The notes beneath the pieces are model-generated. The model ran no database searches and was not told where the DNA came from. It saw only the letters and a program-made list of their open reading frames with translations. 64,000 nt of DNA from Podospora pseudoanserina (Eukaryota; Ascomycota; Sordariomycetes; Sordariales; Podosporaceae): positions 620,001 to 684,000 of the forward strand of contig NC_085921.1 of the NCBI RefSeq assembly GCF_035222485.1, in the 5' to 3' direction. The translations under genes and the position numbers were made by a program. Below, one piece after another: positions 11,222-23,600 of the stretch; position 1 is the first letter of the stretch, and every line of letters starts with the position of its first letter.

Positions 11222-12550
11222 CTATTTCCAACCCCTTCCCCCATCGCAAGGTATACCACATTTTACAGTAGACAAGAGGGTTGCGTTTACTGTATACTTG
11301 TTTGTGCTGCTGCTGCTGTCTTTGCAAAGAGCCCACCCCCCAGACCCGCCCTGTCGTTTATTCACTGTGCTCTCTACAAATCTCCCCTCTGGCTGGCGCT
11401 TTCCTGCCTTGATGCTTTCCATGACCCAGTCAACGCTGACAAATTTGACGCCTCGGCCTCGGATGGTCTTGATCTCTTTTTGTAGCTTTTGAGCAGCGAG
11501 CCCACCGCCGGCAAAGCTGGATTTCCCCAAGATGACATGTGTGACTTGTTTCTTTGCTAGGTGGAGGGCGACGCTCGCGCCGTTGGTGGCAAGGAGGTGC
11601 TTGAGCATGTGGTCTGAGATGGCTGGGTAAGTGGAGCCGTTGATGTAGATGACGAGGTTGTCGAAGATACCCTTTTCAGGGGAGTCTGGTGCGGATGGTG
11701 ACTTGGTAGGGGAGTCTCGTGATTGGGGTTTGACGGTGGGTGGTGATAAGTTTGCGGGTGGGTGGTATATTGCTGTGGAGGATGACTTGCTGTTGCGAGT
11801 AGCCTTTGGCGAGGCGAAGAAGCGAGGCTTTCCGGTAGGTCTTGGGTCCTCTTCGACTACTTCCTCCTCGTCATCGAGCTCTGGAAGTGTAAAGGATCTC
11901 GACGTATGTGAGGTTTCCCGTTCTTCTTGCTCTAATCGAGCAATCGCAGCTCTTTCTTCTGGAGTTAATCCATCCTCTTCATCTTCGTGATCGTTCCCTT
12001 CTGTGGTGGGTATTGGCCTTTGCTTCAAGAGTAGCAGTTGAGCTTCTTGCTCCTCTGCTTCCATCCTCGCAAAGATCTCTCTTTCTTCCGCTGTTAGCCC
12101 ATCCCCACCCTCCTCATGTTGTTGTGGTGGTACTGATGCCGGTGGCTTTGCTGGTATTGGCGGCTTCTTCTTCCTCATTTCATGTTCCTCCTCCGCTTTC
12201 CGCTTCTTACTTGGATTCCTCAACATTTCCAGCACACTCTTCCTTTCCCCTGTCGCCAGTTCCCTCACCTCCTTTGGTATGTATAACCCCAGCTTCTCAT
12301 CATACTCGTTCGACCCGCAGCCCACTGTGTCACCCATAAACTCATCACCTCCGCCGTTCCCCCCCTTGAACTGGTAGTTCATCTTTTTGAACCGTGACAC
12401 CCTCCATCCTTGCGGACCGCGCGTTTCGGCACGCTGGTGGCCTGTCGATGATGAGTTCCAAGGGTCGAAGCGCTGGAGATTCTGTTCTGTTGGGCCTTTT
12501 GGTTTTGCCGGGGGTGCCAGTGGTATCTTTCGTGGTCGTCCTCGAGGCAT
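11222..12550 (-). CDS. AT-hook and BRCT domain protein
   Basis: A single exon encodes 442 residues from the ATG at 12550. The N-terminus PRGRPRKIP (residues 2-10) is a canonical AT-hook for minor-groove binding. A basic stretch (KKRKAEEEHEMRKKK, about 115-129) can serve as a nuclear signal. Two near-copies of an acidic helical motif follow: DGLTAEEREIFARMEAEE (150-167) and DGLTPEERAAIARLEQEE (193-210). The C-terminal third holds one BRCT domain (about 294-390), with IYINGSTYP, VTHVILGKSSF and the conserved Trp in VSVDWVMESIKAGKR. The BRCT domain most resembles the Rev1-type single BRCT, but there is no polymerase domain. A nuclear, chromatin- or DNA-damage-linked role is inferred from the domains. 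The last 45 residues are not conserved-looking, so the exact C-terminus could be altered by an unseen intron. Confidence 0.8.
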   Translation of the reverse strand: MPRGRPRKIPLAPPAKPKGPTEQNLQRFDPWNSSSTGHQRAETRGPQGWRVSRFKKMNYQFKGGNGGGDEFMGDTVGCGSNEYDEKLGLYIPKEVRELATGERKSVLEMLRNPSKKRKAEEEHEMRKKKPPIPAKPPASVPPQQHEEGGDGLTAEEREIFARMEAEEQEAQLLLLKQRPIPTTEGNDHEDEEDGLTPEERAAIARLEQEERETSHTSRSFTLPELDDEEEVVEEDPRPTGKPRFFASPKATRNSKSSSTAIYHPPANLSPPTVKPQSRDSPTKSPSAPDSPEKGIFDNLVIYINGSTYPAISDHMLKHLLATNGASVALHLAKKQVTHVILGKSSFAGGGLAAQKLQKEIKTIRGRGVKFVSVDWVMESIKAGKRQPEGRFVESTVNKRQGGSGGWALCKDSSSSTNKYTVNATLLSTVKCGIPCDGGRGWK

Positions 12551-15500
12551 ATTTTATTGCTTTTTCCTGCCTTCCTTATTTGGATTTGCCGGGGGTAGTG
12601 ATTGGTCAACCTGGTTGAAGCAAACGGATGGGTGCTGATGATGTCAATTTTGATGCAAAGAAGCAGTTATTATTTGCCATGTGAGGTAGTGATAAAATAA
12701 CGCGCGAAAATAAGCAAGTAGGCAGAAATGAAGAAGCCAACAAAGTGAAACACCCAGAACACGCTCTCTGCGCGCAAGTCGCGTCGGTCGCCACCTGGCA
12801 ACACCAACTCGAGCTCCATTATCGCAGGTCTGCGGCACGAAATCACATGATACCCCTCCACAAATCTGCTCTTAGCATTCATTCTCAGCCTCTCCAATGT
12901 CATCCATCGGGGAGTTTGCGCCTTTTTCCACTGACCACCCATCGATGTCTAGACTGGCGTGATGATAACAGTGTAACATCCCCTATTCCCCGAGCGAAGC
13001 TCCCCTAAATAGCCTAGCAATTAACCCACCTGTCACACCCAACAGAGTCACATCAGGCATACTCGCCTCTGTCTTTCACAGTGAAAACACTCCACACTTC
13101 GGTTTCGGTCTCTTTGCTCATCGCCATCAGAGAGCCATTCTTTCATCTTTCAGGAACTGGTTCCTAAATGGCAGTGCGCTCTACCCATCTATCTGGAACA
13201 TCTCCATGGTAGCGATCAGTCATCCCCCTTTTTACCCTCAAGCGATCCGAGCTGAAGTCCTGCTTCTCTCCTCCCCACGAAATCTAATTCCATCATTCGG
13301 TTTAGCTAAACTCCCTAGCGAATTTCTGCAAGGGAGATCTTATCACCCTCCTCTGCCGCATAAGACATGTTTCCCGTGCGCCATGTTCTTCAAAATTCTA
13401 GGTTACCTTGACTCAAAACTCAGGTAGCGAAGTGTGATATGTGATATCCCCCTTATTTACCCCCTATTATACCCAGGATTATATCCCGTCCCAGCAGCCC
13501 GTTCCCCCACGAGGACGCGGGGTTCTGTTTCTCCCTTGAATGCATTTTGGTTCAAGTTTCCAAAACGGCAGGGTTTGTTGTTTAGTCTGGTTCATTATTC
13601 TTGAACACTAAATACACCTGTCATATATGTGATGTTAAACACACCCATGGCATGGATGATCTCCATATTATCCTATTGTTAATAGCACACATTTGTACGG
13701 GTGTGGGGAATGGATCGTTCCGATGCGCATTGTATATCTGCAGTGGCGGTTGTGCATATTCATGCCGTCTTGCTTCCTTCCGTCGTCCCTGTCCGTATCG
13801 CTGGGAGCCGCCCAAGAGCAAACACCAGAGCACAGTAAGAAACACTGCCAGAAAGACCCCCTTTTTGGTTTCGTTTTTCTGCAGCATGGGCCCCTTATTG
13901 ATCTCTTCACCGTTGATGTTGCTTCCTCCGCCGTTGAAACCATGCACGATGGTCATTGCGGCAGTAATGGTGATGGTGACATTTAACAGTCACAGTCCAT
14001 CTGTCTATGCCATGCTACCGTCCCCATGCAAATGTGAGTACGGTAGATGAACTGTAGGTATGCTCGAAGCATCCCGTCATGTAATGTAATCCTCCTGCCT
14101 CTGCCTTTGGCCTCCCTACCGTACCTACATGTAGGCACCCACAAACTGCGCCGAGGAAACAGTAAGCAATATCAACAACAGCCGGACATCATGCACCTTC
14201 AGGTACTCGATATTTTCTTACGCGCACAACCTCACCACCACATTACATTACCTTCACCTATCCAAATTCTACCTTGCCCTCACAGCAGTTCATGCACAAC
14301 GGATGCTGCAAACTGTGACCACCGCTCTGCAAGTACACACCTCCTACTCCATGTATGTAACGGCGACGGACAGGAACGGACGGATGGACCCGAAGTATTC
14401 TGCAACTCCAGCTCCAGCTTGATGCAATGCCACTGTCCTGAACCTCCCTACCTAAACTTCGTCTCCCATAACCCCAACAAATCCAAGTATCATCATCATG
14501 TTTGACGCTTAAGCCCATGTTTGGCGGCATATAATCAGTTTTGAAGGAATGTGATATAACCCCCCCATTACACAATGCATTTCTCATATCCTACCTTACC
14601 CTTCCTATATTCCCACCATCAATGGAAACCAAGCCACTCACTCCCATCGATCAATCCTGCACGCCATCCCCCCCAGATCCAGCCAGATCTTGTGTCATAC
14701 CTACCTACCAGCATCATATTTCATGCGCTTGTCGTTGATCCCTCCCCAGCCGGCCGTTCACATAGACCCATTCATATGTCTCCAGGTCACGGGCCAGCAA
14801 CAAACAATATTTGTTATTTGTATCAAGATCTACAATTGTGATCTGGAGATCTTTAGTGCCCCATTATTGTGTGCCCTGAAAACATGGTCATGGTGGTTGC
14901 TTGAACATCGGTGTTTCCACTCCCGAAACCCCCCACATTCTGGCCATCATCGGCGGCTACTCTTCTCACAAACCATGCTCTGTTGCTCATGAGGACTCAG
15001 CAGCCAGCTAGGTTGGACCTCGTTGGGCCCCTCCCCCCTGGGTGCTCAACTGCTATCAGTCCGTGCCGCTGCCCATCAGCCAACCCACCACCACCTCCAT
15101 GCCATCTCAACCCTCAGCGCCGCCGCTCTAACCGTCACACAAGTTCCTTAATTCTTTCCAACAGAAGAACCAGATTACATTCAAACCCCCCATTTTGCTG
15201 CTTCAAACAAACTCAGCCCCCAACCAAAAAAAAAACCAACCAGGGAGGTGAATAAATGTCGGTGATCTAAACCCAGCAACCCACCCACCAAAGTGTCCTT
15301 TGTGTAACCGCTCCTTAATATCAACTTTCCCTAATAAGGGGGCAAAGAACCAAAAAAAAAAAAAAAAAAAAGCGGTGTGTGCGTGCTGCTCCTGATGAAA
15401 AATAAAACCCATAATATTGTCTTTTTGAGAAAAACATAACTACCTAATCACCAACAAACCATGAAAGAAATATCATTCCCCAACCCCCCCAAAAAAGCCA

Positions 15501-15780
15501 GCAGTATTCTCAAACCGCAAAAAAGAGGCTCAGCAATTGCTGTCCCTTCTCAATATCACTGTTACGGATACCCTTACCTACCTACCTGCCTTACCTGCCC
15601 AAAAAATATGCGTATCATACTGACTTGCATCCATCATTATACCTACCGTGCTTGCGCCGATGCCGGGTGGGTGCATACAGACCAGACACTCATGCACCAC
15701 ACACCATGCTCAGTCAGCCTGTCAGTCGTGGTGTCTCTCTCTCTCTCTCGCTCGCCGATCTCCTCTTTGTTCTGTCCTGC

Positions 15781-15817
15781 TCAGTCAGTCAGTCAGCCAG
15801 TCAGTCAGTAGTCAGCC
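15781..15817. repeat. (CAGT)n imperfect tetranucleotide repeat
   Basis: TCAG/CAGT units with CCAG interruptions, next to a TCTC-rich tract (about 15737-15750). Confidence 0.85.
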
Positions 15818-16006
15818 ATTCACTTCCCCCCTCCCTCCTCCCTCCCCATCAAATCGGCCATTTTCTCACCATCCCCCATTGATACCAATTCACAACCCCC
15901 CCCGCCCGCGTCCATTTATTACCCAAATGCAAGACCCCCCTTTCCCATCCATCCATCCATTCTTAGGTAGCAATTCTTCGCGCAATCGCGGAGACAAAAG
16001 ATCTCG

Positions 16007-16032
16007 TACATACATACATACATACATACATA
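16007..16032. repeat. (TACA)n tetranucleotide repeat
   Basis: Six or more perfect TACA units in the stuA upstream region. Confidence 0.9.
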
Positions 16033-16206
16033 ACGCAGCAGTACACATACTCACACTACATTTGCTTGCTTGCTGCATGTCGGGAATGCGAGCGAGACCC
16101 CTCCCCCCCCCAAACACACAGACCCAGAGCAAAGCAAAAAGGCACAACGAGGGGAAAAAAAGCCACCCCCTCCCCCCGTCCAGGGTTCCCTTCATGCAAA
16201 TTGTGG

Positions 16207-16228
16207 CCCAGCCAGCCAGCCAGCCAGC
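16207..16228. repeat. (CCAG)n tetranucleotide repeat
   Basis: Five CCAG/GCCA units in tandem. Confidence 0.85.
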
Positions 16229-19200
16229 AAAGAGAAGAGCACAATACCGCACCTTGATCCGATGGGGCAGAATCGGGGCTGCCTCTGCTGCTTCATCAGA
16301 GCAGTGGGTGGTTTGGTTGGTTGGCTAGGTTGGGTCGCAACTCATAGTACTCAGTGTCCGTCCTGACCGATGAATTGCGATTAAGAAAAGACAAACCCGG
16401 CTCCTAGTCAAACTTTCCCACCTAGTTACAGACTCATGTCTCTTATTTTTCGCTTTTCAGAATCATGGTCCGCTGCCGCATCTTGTCTTGTCTCGGCGAG
16501 AGGCAAAAGCCAACCCGATCCCATGGCCCTATCTCTGTATATGCTTGCCCCCATGTCGTAGCAGTGGTGGTGCGAGGGGGGAAGGGGGGAGGGGGTGAGC
16601 TGTAATATGCAACAAGCCAGGCTAATGTGGGACAGCGCATCGGGAGAGAGACAGATCTTCCATACAGCATACAGAGAAAAAAAAAGCCTTGAGGCTAACT
16701 TCCTGCAGTGTTCCCGTCGTCACCCATGCTGACATGGTGCAGCCGGCAGCAGCGAACAACACCCTCTCAAGCTAGGCCACGACGATGAAAGAGAGGGGCG
16801 ATAGAGCCGCCCGCGAGGAAAAAATCACTAGACGGATAGATCCTAGCGGTAGAGCTCCGCTCGTGAACGGTTTGGTTTGGGTGGCCTACCACCGGTCAGT
16901 GAGTATTGATTGTCTGGGAGCCAATATGGCAGCGGGGATTTTGACAACACTTTACTACCCTCTGAAAGCCTCGAAAAAGATCTGATCTCGCTCGGTTATG
17001 GGCTGTCGGTAGAAAAAGGACTGACCAGGGCAAGCACCGGAGGCATCAGCAAAGAAGAGGCGGGAGCGGGGAAGCATGGAGAATGCCGAGGACAACAAGA
17101 GGTGCAATGACGGCACAACCGAGTTCAGTTGCGAATCGCTTCCATTGTCTGAAATGCTTTTGAGCTGTCAGCCATGAAGCCTTGGGAGAGTCGGTCCAAA
17201 GACGGCTGGGCGTCCTTCGTTCAAAAGAGTCGATGTACCACCGAAGAAGACAATGACTGTGGAGCAATGAGGAGAGTTGAAGACGGGCTTTCTGGCGTTC
17301 TCTCATTGGCTTCCTGGCGCCAACGACTTGGCCATGTCTCTTTTCATCCTGGCCTGGGGGGGTTGCCGATGTGTTTATCGAGCGCGACTTTTCGCGAACC
17401 GGGGAAGACGACGTCAAAAGAGGGGTTGGTGTAGTGAGGGCGAAGTAGCGGTGTGAGCCGGTTGGAGGGACACAGTGTGAGACAGCAGGTCGGGGGATGT
17501 ACCCGTTGACAGAAGAGAGCAACAACATCGAGAATGTCTTCCTGTTCTCCTGGAAGCTGTGCAGTGCTTCCAGAACATGTCACCACCACAACCGCCCTCC
17601 TAACCGTGCATATGTTTGCAACAACTCCATGTGGACCTGGCGGACAAGCACTGCACTTGGTGCAGATCCAGAGACGGGTATATGGGCCAGCAAGATGGTC
17701 CAAATTTGGGATATCAGATATCGGACCCGTCACAAGCGGCGTGTCAAGACGGCTAAAACCCTCCTATCGAGCCCTGCCGAACCAGACTTGCCATTGGGTA
17801 GCAGCCCAGCATCCGGGGCGAGAGCCTCGACTTGTTGAGTCGTTGAGACGATGCTATGATGGAGAATGGTCATGGTTTGGTGGTCAGCAACAGGAGATGT
17901 CGAATTTGTTTGGTGGGTTCGGGAATGAGAATTCAATCGCACTGTGAAGGTCCGGACCTTCTCTGCTTCTCTTCGTCCCCTCACACCACATCAAGGCCAC
18001 CCTCTCGCATGTGCCACACACACGGCACGCACGCAGACTGTCCACCGCTTCCATCCTGGCAGCCATGTAAGGCGGAAAACGGTCCGCACATGCAGCTTGT
18101 TTTCTGGCGAATAGGAGCAGCAAAGCGAGGCAAGAACAGAGTTCAACTGCCCTATGATTTGCATGATCCGATGTCCCGCCCGAACAATCCCAGTCAGGAA
18201 GAATGTCTTGATCGAGACTCGAGAAATGAAGAGGGAGTTGCTTCAAATGTGAATATGAGAGACGACAAGGTCTTGGACGAATATGGAAAGCCAATTGGAG
18301 GTTTGACGGCAAGCTGACCTCGAGCCCAACTCCCTCCCACAAACAAACCAAGCCCCAGGACTGGACAGGAGCTGCTGGGATGCCTCTCCAAAGTATCTCG
18401 TTGTGGGTGTGGGCTTGAAGACGTGGTTCGCGTTGATTGGACTGATGGGCTGGCCAGCCAGTACCACATCCCACCAAAGGTTGGCGCGGGAAGATAAAGC
18501 CCAAACCCGAACGAACATGCTGGGAAAGAGGAGGGTTCGTCTATCAGGTATCAACCTTCACTATCGCGACGCCCTCATCATTATTGCCAGCTTCCCAGTC
18601 GAGTCGTTATTGCGCAATCAGGAGTTTGGTGCTTCGGTCCCGGGTGAACTTGTGAGGAATCGGTTGGCTTGTCGGCCATGGGAATAAGCAATCGCTGTCA
18701 TGAGCTTGCTTGCACTGCCGTCATCATACCTATATCATGATGTATTCACAATGCTTTGTGGGTTGCGGGAACGCTAGCGGATACGAAACAAGAAGCCTGT
18801 CTGTGAAGCTTCAGATCTCTGTCGATGGCTGGCCGGGTGCCCGGACGTGCTGAGGTCCGGCTTTGCAGGGGAAGCTTCGGGACGGTCCACACTCGGAGGC
18901 GTCGGTGCAGGGCTAGCAAGAAGGGGCGTCGTCGAGGGTTGAGACTGATGATGAGGGTTGGAAGAGATGGGGGAGGGGGTTGGAAGCGATCCCCTGCAAG
19001 AAGAGGAAACTGAAACATGACCACACGCCCCCCCTATTCGATTCGAGCAGACTGCAGCAGCATGATTGGAGGATCCATCCTCCATCGACGCACAAGCACC
19101 TAACCGCTGTGCATTTGTCCGCATGCAAGTGTTGTCGAGCCCTTGGAAGTTTTTCTATCCAAGATCCCTGTGCGCCGAGGCTCTGGATTCTCGCTGACCT

Positions 19201-20623
19201 TCTTGGGTTGGACGTTGTGCGTAGCCTGGCGACGCAGGGACCTCATCTGCCTTTGGCGAAGAAAACAAAAACCCATGGCCATCACTCCCGCTCCCCCCCA
19301 AAAGGACGTGATCAGAGCGCCGCTGTGGTTTCAGGCCTAATTTGGGAGATACAAAAGAAACACCCAAGACATCTGGTGGCTTTGACCGTTTTGCTCAAGG
19401 GAAACAAGCCCCCAGAAGACGGGACCCATACCGGTAGAAGGCCCTTTGGCAGAGTGATATTAAACAAGAATGGCTTTTGCGGCACGGCTAGGATAACGCT
19501 TAGTACTTCGGACGAATACCTCCTCCATATCAGTAACTTTCCACGCCGTGAACACTACATCGTTACTTCTTGGTGGACCTTCGGATGGTTGGGGGTTTCT
19601 CTGGATGGATTTGCACAGGATGTTGCATAACATGAGAACCAGGGAATGTATGAGGCTGAATGTGCTGCATCTGGCACCCGCCAGCACACGAGCATCGCAG
19701 TTGCATCTCCGAAGTGAGAGTATTGTGACCGGTCAGCTGGCTTTGGGAGTTGGCGGTCGACAGGTTTGCTGCCGGCTTACGCCACTGCCATCCCTCGACA
19801 AGAATGTTTGCTGCTGCGCCAGTCGCAACACAGGCAGGCACTCGACAGGACCGGCAGTTGACGAGAACACAGCATGAAAAAAATGCGGTTGTTCTGCTTT
19901 CTCCCCAGGACCTGCCGCCGGGTCATGCACCGCACCGCATGAAGTTTCCAGAAATCCGGCCAGGCGGTATCGGCAAGTGACCTGTCATCGCGACATGTTC
20001 CCGCCAACCGTTGACGGCTTGGAAGAGGTTTGACAAGATGGCGAATATTGAGCAATGACCTCTTTTTTTAGCATCAAGTTCAACAGACGAGAAGAAACAG
20101 AACTCCACTTCCAGTCACCCGTCCAGGGTGACATGATGGTCTCGGGTGGAACATGAGCGGGAGCGAGATGGACGGGGTTTTTTTGGTGAGGGTGCGGTCC
20201 GCTCGGGATGTCGTCCCAGTGGGCGCCGGTTCTACCCACACAGGGCTCATCGGGACCTCTCAGCGTCAAGTGACCTCGGTTACAGCCAGTCCTCGAGAGC
20301 CACGATTCCAGACGAAGATGCTGAGTTGTGACAGAACATAGCGAGGCTTGCCACGTACGCACACCAACAAATGTGCTTTTCTTCTCCTTACAGGTATCGG
20401 AGTCGACGGCGATGTCTTGTGATGGAGGTCGGCATGAAGAAAAATCTCCTCTGTTGCCAAGTCCACATCGCCGAGCCGGCCAGTTCGATCTTTCTGGACC
20501 GTGATCGAAAAGAGTAGTTGGCTCGCCGTTGCAATCCGCAAAAAAAGAGCGCCCAGCCACTTCGGGGGGGGGTGGTGTCAATCCGGGGAGACTACCAAGC
20601 GAGCCGCTGTTCTGGCGATAATC

Positions 20624-20660
<37 letters not shown>
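20624..20660. repeat. (GAT)n trinucleotide repeat
   Basis: Twelve ATG/GAT units in tandem. In one frame they read as poly-Met, an artefact of the repeat and not a gene. Confidence 0.95.
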
Positions 20661-23600
20661 CCGAATTCGATATTCCTAGGCCCATGGCATCAGCAACTCG
20701 GGGCCGAGGTCCTTGACATCGAAACATGTCATGACAGGAGCGGTCGTGCATTGCAGGGCAGGGCTTTTGCAGTGATCTTGCATTGGTGGCCATCAACCCG
20801 GCAGCACATCGATGGACGCGCATCTGAATCTCCATCTCTGAAGATGATCCATCGCTCACCACAGGCACAGGCAAATTCCCTCGCTTCTCCACTGCAACGA
20901 CTGGATGCCCCCACACAAGCTTCTGCACCGACAAGAAGCATGGGGAGGGGCGTGCTGTTGAACGGACAGTGTCGACATCATGGGGTGCGCACCGTATACC
21001 TCATTACCCCGCTCTTCGGCGAAGAATCACTTCACCCAGCATTCTGTCTCCATCTCGTGTCTCTCTCTGCACGTGGTTTGTTTCCGCGGTTGTTGTATCC
21101 CGAGTTGGGTGTGATCATTGTGCGATTGAAGATTTGTTCAAGTGTATGTCGGTCCAGTGGTAATGATAGAAACAAGGGTTTGATGTTGAGGTCGTTAGAG
21201 TGAGCTCGAGGTTGGAACAGATGGTGAGTGGCTCAAGCTTTCACATGGCCCGTGCTGTGCTGTAAGAAAGTGCGGCACTCGCCGAGCCCGAGATCATCAC
21301 AGCCACTTCGTCAACCTCCAACCACCAACCAAGCAGCAGTCTCCAATCCTCTTTCCGCCGCCATTGTTTTCGTATTCTTTTTTTTCTTTCTTCCCCCCCC
21401 CTCTTTTCTTGTTTCTCCCGCGAAGTGCCGTCTCAAGGCTGAAATTGTCTCTCTCTGAGCCTTATGAGCCTTATGCATCGCCGTTATGTCAAGTGCTTCC
21501 TGTCGATCTGTTAGTTTCGAACGTTTGGATATGCAGTATTTGAGCCGGGCAGGCACTGCATGAATCCGTCAGGCCAGTCTTCTATTACCATCCCCACGTG
21601 TTGGGGGGACGCACGACAGCCCAGCGGTGGCCTGGTCAGCGGGTTGCGCGCAGTTGATCTTGTTGACATCACAGCGTGGTCACAATGAAGCGTTTCTTTG
21701 CTGTTCCTGAAGCCAGTGCCTCAGTTCAGATGCAGCAAGGTACACGGCGTGCTCGTGGTTCGGAAAAAGCTTATAGGATCTGGGAATGCCTGAGATCCAA
21801 TGCATGCTCCAAGGCCAGGCCCTCCACGCCAGAAGGTGCAGAAAACGCAACGCCGGTGTTCGGGTTCATGTGCGTAACACGACGCTTGTTGCCCACCGCA
21901 CCGCACTTTGCAGCAAATCGTGCATTGCAGCTAAATGGTCAATCGGAGTTTTTCTCGACTGATGCGGATATCGACTGATGAACCATACAGGCCGAAAAGA
22001 CGTCTCGGGATCGGGCGGACTCTGAGTTCCCTCATCTCATCAATTGATTTTTGACCGGTTCTTGATTGTTCGTGGTCGCCAAAGGTGGTCTCGTCGACCT
22101 TGCTTGCAACCTCGCCATTCTTGATATAGCGGTACGGTGGTCTGGTGTGGTTACCTTATCTCTGACACTTTTGCAGAAGATCGGCAATCAAGAACCGGTC
22201 AAACGATATGTCAAGCCAAACGCAGCGAAAAGACGGGAGGGCCTCTCACTTACACACTACCCACCACGCCGTACATGTGCATTGCATACGGTATGTATGT
22301 AGATGCACCTACCACCCTGAGTGAGCGGCGCGTTGCATGCATTGGTTGCCGCTTCGACTAACGCACCAGCATCTTTTGATCTGTTTTTTTTCTTCTCTTT
22401 TCTTACCCACCAAATCCCCGTATGGATGGATGGGTATACTATGCGAAGCACGAAGGGCCTGAGCTCACGGGTCCCTCCCTGACAGCAAAGACACCACAAG
22501 AACAACTCCCATTGTGTCTTCCACCCAAGTCATCAGATCATGAGCCAAGAATATCAGCCAGTAATTTGCCATTCGCCTATCGTTGGTTTTGAAGTCCACG
22601 AAGACGACGAAAGAGCATCCCTTTCTGGACTAGCCTCTCGCCGACCAATCAGCCAGGACATGGCTGGTACCTACCCTGCATGAGAGGGGCTTGGTGGCGG
22701 GGAGGGGAGGGGGTGGCTGCAGCGAAACACCTGCTTTGCTTTTTGCACAGTGCGGGGGTTCAGGGCTTTCAACTGCTTCCAAATGAAGAACGCCTCCCCA
22801 GCAGTTCCGATACAATAAAAGATGTGATATGACCCGGTAGTCGCGATATCAGGATGTCATATCTCTAATCTGGGCCGAGGAATGCAAAAGGAGAAGGGGA
22901 GGCAGAACATATCGGACTTTTGGGCGGCGGTATCGAGCCAGCCCCTTCGTACCCGCGGGGCGTCTTCTGTCACAGCTGAATCGGCTTGGTTCCCGGCCCT
23001 GCGCTTTTCTGGGTAACTGCAGCAGTGTCGAAAATAAACATCATTGGTGTTTGCTCTGCCAGTCTTCCATGCTTGGCTATGGAAGTGTGATGGAACAAGT
23101 TGATGGTGGGAGATAGCGTGGTGATCGGCCCAGAGGAGACGGGACGGGTTGGACGGGCTCCCCCGTGTCTCTCGCTGCTCTCTTGCGAGACCCGAAGACA
23201 AGGCTGGGGAGGGGGCCTCGGGGAACCACTGCACACCACCGCACACCACCGCTTTCTTGTACTGGCGCGCGGATATCACCAGATGACAAGTCGGAGCAGT
23301 CTCATCGGCTGATTCGTGAAGAAAGCGCCCATCACAGAAACGTGGCTCACTGACGAGCATTGGCCGGCGGCTGTTTTCGAGAGCCTCTCTACCCACACAC
23401 ACCAGCAGGTCCTTCCCGCCGTATTCTCCGAGTGTCCGTTGAGCCTAATGTTTAGCTCTTCTCACTTGCCACTCAAACGGTCTATGAAATGGTGATTATT
23501 TTCGTGGCTTGTCTGATGAATGATCCGTTTTGGGATGCCATTTTACCTACCCTCGATGATTTGCGCTACGCCACAGCCAGGACGCCTTCTGATTAGCCAG

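Noticed and set aside
15648-16328. 226-codon plus frame
   Set aside because: Made up largely of microsatellite translation (SQSVSQSVSS, TYIHTYIHN) in simple-sequence DNA.
19985-20581. 198-codon minus frame in the StuA upstream region
   Set aside because: No recognisable motif and no protein-like composition; open by chance in GC-rich DNA.
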